DNA of 41,140 bases, from the IMG/VR virus record IMGVR_UViG_3300046474_000206, positions 1 to 41,140 of that record; one strand, written 5' to 3'. Under the pieces are notes generated by a model, which was given only the letters and a program-made list of their open reading frames with translations, did not search any database and was not told where the DNA came from. Position numbers and translations under genes: made by a program. Origin of the DNA: a virus. This document shows positions 5,698 to 12,301 of the stretch, piece by piece. Position 1 is the first letter of the stretch; the number at the start of each line of letters is the position of its first letter.

Positions 5698-6165
5698 ATG
5701 ACTGTAGAAACGATCGAGCGCATCCGTCAGAGAAACTTCCTTTGGCTGTTTGACCAATTCAAAGAAGACTTCAGAAAGGATTGGCCGAACGAGCCAGATA
5801 GGGGAATGCTCAGACGATTCGCCGACCGCCTCGGCATGGACCAGATCTACGTGTCTCAGATCAAGAACGGCGGGAAGAAGGAGGAGGGCGGTAACGGTCG
5901 AATCATTGGGCCGCTGCTCGCGCGCCGCATAGAGGGCGCTCTGAACCTTCCGGAAGGCTGGCTCGATACAAACCATCAGGCGCCGGCAGAAGTAGAGGAC
6001 GAGGGCTTGGCAGACGTTCTAAACACCGTCCGCGGTCTCTACGAGCATTCGCCTGAAGCAACGCGCGCTGCGCTGATAAAGGTGATGGGCGCTATCGTCA
6101 CAGGAAATCCGATAGAGTCGATCCTTCTGGAGAAGGAGCGGAACAGGCTTGCAAGAAACGGTTGA
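5698..6165 (+). CDS. CI-like phage repressor, short form without peptidase domain
   Basis: 155 aa from the ATG at 5698 (AGGAACCGAAG upstream). An N-terminal HTH (LRRFADRLGMDQIYVSQIKNG) is followed by ARRIEGALNLPEGWLD, the usual end of the XRE-type domain in phage repressors. The C-terminal part is short (about 70 residues) and has no Ser/Lys S24 peptidase, so RecA-stimulated self-cleavage is unlikely and induction must work otherwise. It faces the Cro-like gene. A relative lies beside the plasmid origin (29217-29558). Confidence 0.78.
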   Translation: MTVETIERIRQRNFLWLFDQFKEDFRKDWPNEPDRGMLRRFADRLGMDQIYVSQIKNGGKKEEGGNGRIIGPLLARRIEGALNLPEGWLDTNHQAPAEVEDEGLADVLNTVRGLYEHSPEATRAALIKVMGAIVTGNPIESILLEKERNRLARNG

Positions 6166-6353
6166 CAGACGGGCAGACAAAAGTATTACAACGCTAACAA
6201 TTTTCGTCCTACCAAAGTAATTTTGACTTCTAATACTGCTGAAATGCAACAAAGCGATACAAAAATTTGTTGCGTACCCATATGATAAGCCTTAATGTTC
6301 AGGGGTCGCTTAGTTGAAAGCGTCTCCCCAACAAAAGAGAAAGGCGGGTAATT
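6166..6353. promoter_or_regulatory. Noncoding region with operator-like sites and an inverted repeat
   Basis: Sites resembling the early-promoter spacer occur at 6181-6198 (AAGTATTACAACGCTAAC) and 6226-6240 (contains TTCTAATACTG, also found in the promoter at 7119-7147). A perfect inverted repeat GCAACAAA/TTTGTTGC spans 6246-6273 with a 12-base loop. TTGCGT and TAATGT 17 bases apart (from 6271) could be the promoter of the next small gene. Confidence 0.45.
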
Positions 6354-6536
6354 ATGACCGGTGCGCAAGCTGTCGCTGCAAATAGTGCCAATGTTTTGCC
6401 GGTGTTCGAGGACGAGTTATCGCCTCACGCCTGGAGTGACCACGAATTCATCAACGCGGCCTGCGCCGCCATCCCCGTTCACATGCGTCGGGAGGCGATT
6501 GCCGCGCTCATGTCGATCGTCGGACGACCGCACTAA
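6354..6536 (+). CDS. 60-aa protein of unknown function downstream of the repressor
   Basis: Start ATG at 6354 with AAAGGCGGG nine bases before it. Acidic N-terminal half, then a helical segment (EFINAACAAIPVHMRREAIAALMSIV). No recognised family. It lies between the repressor and the strong promoter at 6554, so it may be expressed in the lysogen. Moderately confident that it is coding. Confidence 0.55.
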   Translation: MTGAQAVAANSANVLPVFEDELSPHAWSDHEFINAACAAIPVHMRREAIAALMSIVGRPH

Positions 6537-6553
6537 TACGCGCAAAGTTTTGG

Positions 6554-6583
6554 TTGACACAACTTGGACTGTTTTGATATGAT
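6554..6583 (+). promoter_or_regulatory. Very strong sigma-70 promoter, late-promoter candidate
   Basis: A perfect -35 TTGACA, an 18-bp spacer and a -10 TATGAT preceded by TG one base upstream (extended -10). It points towards the late genes but is followed within about 70-140 bp by two intrinsic terminators. The design matches a lambda pR'-type late promoter controlled by antitermination. Confidence 0.75.
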
Positions 6584-6589
6584 TGTGTC

Positions 6590-6684
6590 ACCGTGACGTC
6601 ATTGCGACTTAGGTCGTATTCATCACCGGTTCCTTCTGCTGCAAGGCAGTTTCCGGCTCGCAGAAATGCTTGAGCCGGTTTTTT
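6590..6684 (+). ncRNA. Short terminated leader RNA / sRNA candidate
   Basis: A transcript from the promoter at 6554 would start near 6590 and end at the terminator at 6653-6684, giving about 95 nt with no plausible ORF. It contains small hairpins (CTGC-TGCAAG-GCAG). It could be the equivalent of the lambda 6S late leader or an independent regulatory RNA; the start site is inferred. Confidence 0.55.
6653..6684 (+). terminator. Intrinsic terminator T1
   Basis: Stem CCGGCTC/GAGCCGG with inner GCA/TGC pairing, followed by six T residues. Confidence 0.8.
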
Positions 6685-6692
6685 ACAAAGTA

Positions 6693-6725
6693 AGCCGTCG
6701 CTAGAGAAATCAGCGGCGGCTTTTT
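6693..6725 (+). terminator. Intrinsic terminator T2
   Basis: Stem AGCCGTCGC/GCGGCGGCT with one mismatch (T/G), followed by a T run; directly behind T1, giving a double stop before the late genes. Confidence 0.75.
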
Positions 6726-6782
6726 CGTTTTCGCCTAGCGGCTCCCCACCGCTTGACCAGCCGGGAAAGTAGCGGCACAAAC

Positions 6783-6807
6783 AAAAAAAGCCCGCATCGC
6801 GCGGGCC
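6783..6807 (-). terminator. Intrinsic terminator of the small leftward operon
   Basis: On the minus strand GCCCGC-GCGAT-GCGGGC is followed by seven T residues. It lies just after the stop of the 39-aa acidic gene. Confidence 0.8.
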
Positions 6808-6811
6808 TTAG

Positions 6812-6931
6812 TCACTCATCATCCGGATCTTCCTCCGGTTCTTCGTCATCCTCGCCATCTGTCTCGTTGTAGTAGGCGTCAGCCTCCTGATCGAGCCAGA
6901 AATCGTGGCTGCACTTAAACCGCGCGTTCAC
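6812..6931 (-). CDS. 39-aa acidic protein
   Basis: GTG start at 6931 with GGAGG seven bases upstream, inside the end of the preceding gene. It begins with a Cys/His/Trp segment (FKCSHDFWLDQEADAYY) and ends in a run of Asp/Glu. Strong acidity suggests a DNA mimic or a protein-binding inhibitor, but this is only a guess. Second gene of a two-gene operon with its own promoter and terminator. Confidence 0.6.
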   Translation of the reverse strand: MNARFKCSHDFWLDQEADAYYNETDGEDDEEPEEDPDDE

Positions 6932-7091
6932 TGCGCGCCTCCAGTGCGTCAGAGAGGATTTGCAGCATGGCGCGCGCTTCGCCGATTGCGCATGCGCTCT
7001 CGATGGTGATGTGGCCGGACTGCACCAGATCGCGCAGCTTGCCGATCGTCTCGGCTGCTTGCTTCAGGACGTAATTTTCGTAGTTGCTCAT
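6915..7091 (-). CDS. 58-aa helical protein of unknown function
   Basis: Start ATG at 7091 with GGAGA. Starts MSNYENYVLKQAAETIGKL and continues as amphipathic helices. It is the first gene behind the promoter at 7119-7147. It runs against the flanking late genes and shares the early regulon promoter, so it is probably expressed early or in the lysogen. Confidence 0.65.
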   Translation of the reverse strand: MSNYENYVLKQAAETIGKLRDLVQSGHITIESACAIGEARAMLQILSDALEARSERAV

Positions 7092-7118
7092 GGTTGGTCT
7101 CCGCGTTTGCGTGTAGAT

Positions 7119-7147
7119 ATAATACTTCCACAGTATTAGAACATCAA
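7119..7147 (-). promoter_or_regulatory. Leftward promoter of the early-regulon type
   Basis: Minus strand: -35 TTGATG, 17-bp spacer TTCTAATACTGTGGAAG, -10 TATTAT. The spacer keeps the TAATAC core of the regulon. A 10-bp palindrome GTTTGCAAAC lies just upstream at 7153-7162. Confidence 0.7.
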
Positions 7148-7181
7148 GTTTTGTTTGCAAACTGTCGACGCCGTGGATGCT

Positions 7182-7210
7182 TTGCGCGTTCGCTCGCCCA
7201 CATTTAATAC
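7182..7210 (+). promoter_or_regulatory. Possible local promoter of the late operon
   Basis: TTGCGC, 17 bases, TAATAC, 24 bases before the first late gene. A moderate match; late genes could equally be read from 6554 by antitermination. Confidence 0.4.
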
Positions 7211-7234
7211 ATTCACAGACTTATAGGAGCCGCC

Positions 7235-7480
7235 ATGTCTCTCGTCTCGCTTGTCGTTGTCGCGCTTGTGTTGCTGCTGTCTGCGCTTGGCGTGCTGGCT
7301 GTTGCGATGCTCGCAATGGACTTCGCGGAGGACGCTGAAGAAATGGCGCTGTGCCTGGATCAAGAGAGCGCACACGGGGCGCTATTGGGCAGCGTAGAGA
7401 GCGAGAAGCATCGACTGATTGCTGGCGCGATGAAGGCTGATCGCGAGGCGGCACTAAAACGTATCGGGGGCGATGCTTGA
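7235..7480 (+). CDS. 81-aa membrane protein with charged C-terminus
   Basis: TAGGAGCC stands before the ATG. The N-terminus is one long hydrophobic helix (LVSLVVVALVLLLSALGVLA), followed by a Glu/Asp/Lys-rich helical domain. First gene of the rightward late operon; the stop overlaps the methyltransferase start. Function unknown; a coiled or membrane-anchored accessory protein. Confidence 0.65.
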   Translation: MSLVSLVVVALVLLLSALGVLAVAMLAMDFAEDAEEMALCLDQESAHGALLGSVESEKHRLIAGAMKADREAALKRIGGDA

Positions 7481-8250
7481 TGGTTGACTTACGACTTGGC
7501 GATTGCCGAGAGGTATTGCGCACGCTGGCTGATGAGTCAATCGATCTGACGGTGACAAGCCCGCCATACGACAACCTGCGCACGTATAACGGCTACACGT
7601 TCGACTTCGAAGGAATTGCGCGCGAGTTATATCGCGTGACGAAGCCGGGCGGCGTCGTGGTTTGGGTTGTGGGCGATGCGACGGTGAAAGGCAGTGAGAC
7701 GGGGACGAGCTTCAGGCAGGCGCTTTTCTTCCGTGATATGTGCGGGTTCAATCTGCACGACACGATGATTTACGATAAGGGCGGAGCGGGCGGGGCAAAA
7801 GGATCGAACTCTGCGTACTGGAATGGTTTTGAGTACATGTTTGTGCTGTCCAAAGGGGCGCCCAAGGCGTTTAACCCTTTACAGGATAGACCGAACCCTT
7901 CGGCTGGGCGCACGGTGACGACGACGCGACGCAATACAGACGGATCGACGTCAAATCCGCGCACTGTGACGGTTGCCGAGTACGGGCGGCGCTTCAATAT
8001 CTGGACGATCAAAGACGGCAAACGCCAGCACGAACACCCGGCAACATTCCCGGAATCCCTTGCGCGCGACCATATCCTTTCGTGGTCTAACCCCGGCGAT
8101 ACCGTCCTAGATCCGTTCCTCGGCTCCGGCACAACCGGAAAGATGGTTGTCCAGCACGGCCGCAAATTCGTCGGCATCGAAATAAGCCCCGAATATCTCG
8201 CCATCGCGACAAACCGCATCGCCGGCGCTCAGTCATTGGAGGCGGCTTGA
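7480..8250 (+). CDS. DNA methyltransferase (beta-class N4-cytosine/N6-adenine)
   Basis: 256 aa. Catalytic motif SPPY at 27-30 comes first, and the SAM-binding motif DPFLGSGTTG near residue 207 comes at the end: the beta-class order. The SPPY form favours N4-cytosine or N6-adenine modification. No partner restriction gene is adjacent, so it is an orphan methylase, likely protecting phage DNA from host restriction or modifying packaging or regulatory sites. The gene joins the phosphoesterase by a TTGA overlap. A different methylase lies in the early arm (35619-36278). Confidence 0.85.
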   Translation: MVDLRLGDCREVLRTLADESIDLTVTSPPYDNLRTYNGYTFDFEGIARELYRVTKPGGVVVWVVGDATVKGSETGTSFRQALFFRDMCGFNLHDTMIYDKGGAGGAKGSNSAYWNGFEYMFVLSKGAPKAFNPLQDRPNPSAGRTVTTTRRNTDGSTSNPRTVTVAEYGRRFNIWTIKDGKRQHEHPATFPESLARDHILSWSNPGDTVLDPFLGSGTTGKMVVQHGRKFVGIEISPEYLAIATNRIAGAQSLEAA

Positions 8251-9146
8251 TCGATTACCAGAAGGCCATTGAGACGCACGGCAGCATCAAGGCTGCAGCT
8301 CGGGCGAGCGGCATCGCGGAGACGACGTTTCGCGATCGCATGAAGGCGGCGAAGCATCAAGACGTAGTGCTGACGCTGACGGAAAAGAAGCTGACGAACC
8401 GGCTGGCGATTCGCAATGGCTCGATCGTCGTCGGATCTGACGCTCACTACTCACCGAAGCTCATCACGACTGCGCACAAGGCGTTCTGCAATGTGATCGC
8501 GGAACACGCGAGCGATATCAAGGCCGTGATCCTGAACGGCGATTTGCTCGACGGCGCCCGGATCAGCAAACACGCGCGCATTGGCTGGCAAAAGACGTAC
8601 AGCGTCAAGGACGAGCTAGAGGCGGTGCAAGACCGCTTAGGCGAGATCGAGGCCGCTGCGCGCGGTATGAAGCTGCTGCGCACGATCGGCAATCATGACG
8701 TGAGATTCGACAGTCGCCTGGCTCACTCTGCGCCGGAATACGAAGGCATCGCAGGGTTCGCGCTCGCCGACCATCTGCCGGCGTGGAAAGACTCTTACAG
8801 GATCGACGTCAATGACGACACAGTCATCATCCATTCCGTCGCAAACGGGATGCACGCAGCCTATAACAACGTCGTCAAGGGTGCCGGATACCACGTCATT
8901 ACCGGACACACACACCGTCTTCAAGCCGTTCAATTTCGAGGTTTTGGGCGTCTACGCTACGGAATCGAAACCGGCATGCTCGCCGACCCAAGCCAAGACG
9001 AATTTCATTACCTGACCGGGCGCAACGCGAACTGGCAGTCGGGCTTTGCGCTGCTGACGTGGCGCGATGGAGAGTTGCTACACCCTGAGTTCTGCTCGGT
9101 GCGGGATGACGGGCGCGCTTACTTTCGCGGACAGAGGATGGCATGA
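8247..9146 (+). CDS. Calcineurin-like metallophosphoesterase with N-terminal HTH
   Basis: 299 aa. A TTG start at 8247 is chosen because GGAGG precedes it by six bases and it overlaps the previous stop (TTGA). Residues 5-35 form a resolvase-like helix-turn-helix. The phosphoesterase domain shows DAH at 65-67, GDLLD at 98-102, GNHD at 148-151 and a GHTH motif near 220, the full metal-binding set. Such proteins are frequent just before terminase genes in phages; the substrate (nucleic acid or nucleotide) is unknown. Confidence 0.85.
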   Translation: MIDYQKAIETHGSIKAAARASGIAETTFRDRMKAAKHQDVVLTLTEKKLTNRLAIRNGSIVVGSDAHYSPKLITTAHKAFCNVIAEHASDIKAVILNGDLLDGARISKHARIGWQKTYSVKDELEAVQDRLGEIEAAARGMKLLRTIGNHDVRFDSRLAHSAPEYEGIAGFALADHLPAWKDSYRIDVNDDTVIIHSVANGMHAAYNNVVKGAGYHVITGHTHRLQAVQFRGFGRLRYGIETGMLADPSQDEFHYLTGRNANWQSGFALLTWRDGELLHPEFCSVRDDGRAYFRGQRMA

Positions 9147-9232
9147 CATACGACATTCTTGGCATCGGCCTGACTTTCTTGTTTGTTTTCGGCGCCGGTC
9201 TGTTCGTCGGCTTGAATCTGAGATTCGAATGA
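9143..9232 (+). CDS. 29-aa single-span membrane peptide (LFVFG family, copy 2)
   Basis: Starts MTYDILGIGLTFLFVFG with the core LFVFGAGLFVG, matching the leftward peptide at 2696-2788. ATGA overlap with the phosphoesterase stop and TGATG overlap with the next gene. The conservation of such a short membrane peptide in both arms supports it as a real gene. Function unknown. Confidence 0.6.
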   Translation: MTYDILGIGLTFLFVFGAGLFVGLNLRFE

Positions 9233-9444
9233 TGCGCAAGCTCTGCCCGCACGAAGACATTGACACGTTAGCCGACGCGCTCGCAGTGGCGTTCGGCCAT
9301 CTGGTGAACGCCGGCAATCTGGAGCTCGACGGCGAGACGCTTGAAATGCTGATCGGCCGCGCAGAGCAATACGACGAAGGCGACTACGCAGGCTTGTTCG
9401 AGGCGGCGCTATCGATCATGGCGCGGGCAGGGATTACGCATTGA
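9232..9444 (+). CDS. 70-aa acidic helical protein
   Basis: Starts MRKLCPHEDIDTLADALAVA, all-helical and acidic. No recognised domain. It sits in a chain of overlapping genes between phosphoesterase and terminase. Confidence 0.65.
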   Translation: MRKLCPHEDIDTLADALAVAFGHLVNAGNLELDGETLEMLIGRAEQYDEGDYAGLFEAALSIMARAGITH

Positions 9445-9445
9445 T

Positions 9446-9724
9446 ATGAGCGACTACAGAGAAGGCTGCATACACGCAAAGAAGGTGAGGGCGGGAATCG
9501 TTGACCAACGCCCGGTGCCGAATCGCTCCAAGAAGGCGATGCCGATCATCTTGGAGTCGCGTCCGGTCAGTGAGACCAAGCAATTGGCTCGACTGATTGG
9601 CGAAAAGGATGAATGGCGTAAGTGGGCGGCATATCGCAGCGCGCGAGAGGCTGAACAGGCACGCGACAACCTTTCGCGCAAGTATTCGCGGCTTTGGGAA
9701 TTCCGGGTTAAGCCGGAAGCATAA
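9446..9724 (+). CDS. 92-aa charged protein of unknown function
   Basis: One base separates it from the previous stop. Basic overall, with a C-terminal helical segment rich in Arg/Glu (EWRKWAAYRSAREAEQARDN). Common type of pre-terminase phage ORF without known role. Confidence 0.6.
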   Translation: MSDYREGCIHAKKVRAGIVDQRPVPNRSKKAMPIILESRPVSETKQLARLIGEKDEWRKWAAYRSAREAEQARDNLSRKYSRLWEFRVKPEA

Positions 9725-9960
9725 GCATTCAGATCATTGCTCGCGCGAGCGTGGCGCATTGAGCACGCGCGCTCATGGCCAAATCTTCATATGACCACGC
9801 TTCAACCTCGGGCCGTTGGAGCGCGCACCTATTCATCACCCCAGGCACAGGTGGGCAAACAGTGTCAGCTGCACAGGTGTTGGAAGCGCCCTGTCTCCGC
9901 CCGCAAGGGAGCTCTAGGGCGCGCCGGGTGCGGCATCTTCTCAATCACATGGAGCAACAT
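9725..9960. other. 236-bp noncoding stretch rich in hairpins before terminase
   Basis: Contains the palindrome GCTCGCGCGAGC near 9740, TGAGC/GCTCA around 9762-9776, CACC/GGTG pairs near 9830-9850, and a stem GCGCCCT/AGGGCGC (9888-9923) with inner CTCC/GGAG. An open frame through it joins the next gene but lacks a ribosome site. It may be a packaging site or a structured mRNA leader. Confidence 0.45.
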
Positions 9961-10140
9961 ATGAAACTGGTTATCGAGTTCAACGAGCATGAGAGCGTCT
10001 ATGCGGAGATCGACGACCGCATCGCGGGCGATCTGAAGTCGGGCGATGCAACGCGCCTGAAGGTGGCAACCTCCGAAATCAGCCGCGCGCTGTCGCTCCT
10101 TCTCTTGTGCTTCAATCGCGAAAAAGCGCAAAGCACCTAA
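9961..10140 (+). CDS. 59-aa protein of unknown function
   Basis: The ATG at 9961 has GGAG six bases before it. Starts MKLVIEFNEHESVYAEID; a beta strand then helices. An upstream in-frame ATG at 9775 would add 62 poorly conserved-looking residues without a Shine-Dalgarno sequence and is not preferred. Confidence 0.55.
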   Translation: MKLVIEFNEHESVYAEIDDRIAGDLKSGDATRLKVATSEISRALSLLLLCFNREKAQST

Positions 10141-10152
10141 CACGGGTATCAA

Positions 10153-10803
10153 ATGGCGCAGACTGAAAAGACCGCGCCGGATTGGGAGCGCATCGAAGCC
10201 GATTACAGGGCCGGCGTGCTGTCGGTCCGGGAAATCGCTTCCGCGCATGGCGTGTCGCACACGGCCATCAACAAGCGCGCGAACAAGGACGGATGGGAGC
10301 GCGACCTATCCGCAAAGATCAAGGCTAAGGCCGAAGCGCTGGTTTCCAAAGCAGAGGTTTCCAGCGAGGTTTCCAGCAAGAAGGCGGAAACCGATCGGGT
10401 GATCGTCGAGGCGAACGCAGAGGCAATCGCTCGCGTTCGGTTGGCGCATCGATCTGATATCTCGCGCGCTCGCAAGTTGGCGATGTCGCTGCTCTCAGAA
10501 TTGGAGATCGCTACAGACAATCTCGACCTGTTCGAAGAGTTGGGCGAATTCCTGCGCAGCGATGATGACAAGGGCGACGACAAGCGCAACTCCGTGTATC
10601 AGCGTGTCATATCGAGCGTTGGCCGCATCGACAGCATGAAGAAGCTCGCTGACACACTGAAAACGCTTGTAACGATGGAGCGCGAGGCTTACGGCATTGT
10701 CGAGGCGCAAAAGCTCGAACTCAGCGGAAACGTGAGGGCTGACACCGGCGCGGCGATGAGTGCTGAAGACGCATACAAGAGGATGCTCAATGGCGGCGCC
10801 TGA
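10153..10803 (+). CDS. Terminase small subunit
   Basis: 216 aa. An N-terminal HTH (VREIASAHGVSHTAINKRANKDGW, about residues 25-50) opens the protein, followed by a long helical oligomerisation region. This is the usual TerS plan: it recognises phage DNA and regulates the large subunit. It overlaps the large-subunit gene by 14 bp. The packaging site may be inside or just upstream (9725-9960). Confidence 0.8.
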   Translation: MAQTEKTAPDWERIEADYRAGVLSVREIASAHGVSHTAINKRANKDGWERDLSAKIKAKAEALVSKAEVSSEVSSKKAETDRVIVEANAEAIARVRLAHRSDISRARKLAMSLLSELEIATDNLDLFEELGEFLRSDDDKGDDKRNSVYQRVISSVGRIDSMKKLADTLKTLVTMEREAYGIVEAQKLELSGNVRADTGAAMSAEDAYKRMLNGGA

Positions 10804-12301
10804 GTGGTTCGACTTTCGCGCGCCTGATTACGAGCGCGTTTATGCGCTGCGTGCCTCGCGCCTGAAGACGATCCGCGAAACGCCTGGCATGTTGGCGGGG
10901 CTGAAAGAGCATTACAAGGCGAATCCTGTCGATTTCGTCAACGATTGGGGCATGACGTTCGATCCGCGTAATGCGGAAATCGGGCTGCCGACCGTGATTC
11001 CGTTCCTGCTGTTTCCGAAGCAAGAGAAGTTCATCGAATGGACGGTCGAGCGATGGAAAGGGCGTGAGGATGGGCTTGCTGAGAAGTCGCGCGATATGGG
11101 CGTGTCCTGGCTCTGCGTCGCTGCCGCAGTGTGGATGTGGCTGTTTTACACCGGAACCGTCGTCGGCTTTGGATCGCGCAAAGAGGAATACGTCGACAAG
11201 ATCGGCGATCCGAAATCGCTGTTTTGGAAGGTTCGTCAGTTCGTCTCCCTGCTGCCGATCGAGTTTCAGCCGGCCGGATGGGATGAGAACAAGCATGCGC
11301 CGCATATGCGCATTCTCAACCCTGAGAACGGCGCGGCGATCGTTGGTGAGGCGGGCGACAACATCGGCCGCGGCAATCGAACGTCGATCTACTTCAAAGA
11401 CGAATCCGCGTTCTACGAGCACCCGGAAGCGATCGACGCGGCGCTGTCGCAAACGTCGAACTGCAAGATTGACGTCAGCACGCCGAACGGCAACGGCAAC
11501 CCGTTTTACAAGAAGCGTCACAGCGGCAAAACGTCTGTGTTCTCGTTCCATTGGCGCGAAGATCCGCGTAAGGATCAGGCGTGGTACGAGAAGCAGAAGG
11601 CGACGCTTGACGCCGTGATCGTCGCGCAGGAAATCGATATCGATTACGACGCGTCAGTGACGAACGCATGGATCGAGGGTGGTCCTGTCCTGGCTGCGAT
11701 GGCTCGCGGGCCGGCTGACGTGAAGGCGATCGGCGGGCTGCGTGTGGGCGTCGACGTTGCGCGTTATGGCGACGACAAGACGGTGATTACCTTCCGCCGT
11801 GGACGCCTGCTAATCAAGCAAATCGTGCTATCTGGATTGAGCACGACGCAGGTTGCTGCGCGTGTGAAGGTTGAAATCGACGCCTTCCGCGAAATGCCCG
11901 AGCAAATCGCTGTCGACACAATCGGCGTCGGCGCTGGTGTGGCTGATCAACTGCGCGTGTTCTATGAGTGCGTGCAGGACGTCAACAGTTCGATCCGTCT
12001 GTCTGATGGCAAGAACTACAACATGCGCGCGCTGATGTGGCGCGAGATGAAAGACTGGATCAATTCAGGCGTCTCGATGCCGAACGACGGCGAATTGAAA
12101 TCCGAACTCTGCGCGCTTCGCTACAGCTTCAAGGGCGGCGAAATGCTGATCGAGAGCAAGGATGACGCAAAGAAGCGCGGCATCAAGTCGCCTGACCGGG
12201 CTGATTCGCTCGCGCTGACGTTCGCCTATCCGACCGCAACCTATGCCGGCTCAATGCCGATTCAAGCGGCGCAACCCGATAACGACGGCCTATATTTCTG
12301 A
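10790..12301 (+). CDS. Terminase large subunit
   Basis: 503 aa from the ATG at 10790 (AGAGGA upstream). The ATPase domain has a deviant Walker A KSRDMGVSW at 99-107 and a Walker B-like SIYFKDESAF near 200. The nuclease domain shows GVDVARYGDDKT near 318, a VDTIGVGAG segment and DRADSLAL near the end. It packages concatemeric DNA into procapsids at the portal. The stop overlaps the portal start (TGATG). Confidence 0.92.
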   Translation: MAAPEWFDFRAPDYERVYALRASRLKTIRETPGMLAGLKEHYKANPVDFVNDWGMTFDPRNAEIGLPTVIPFLLFPKQEKFIEWTVERWKGREDGLAEKSRDMGVSWLCVAAAVWMWLFYTGTVVGFGSRKEEYVDKIGDPKSLFWKVRQFVSLLPIEFQPAGWDENKHAPHMRILNPENGAAIVGEAGDNIGRGNRTSIYFKDESAFYEHPEAIDAALSQTSNCKIDVSTPNGNGNPFYKKRHSGKTSVFSFHWREDPRKDQAWYEKQKATLDAVIVAQEIDIDYDASVTNAWIEGGPVLAAMARGPADVKAIGGLRVGVDVARYGDDKTVITFRRGRLLIKQIVLSGLSTTQVAARVKVEIDAFREMPEQIAVDTIGVGAGVADQLRVFYECVQDVNSSIRLSDGKNYNMRALMWREMKDWINSGVSMPNDGELKSELCALRYSFKGGEMLIESKDDAKKRGIKSPDRADSLALTFAYPTATYAGSMPIQAAQPDNDGLYF

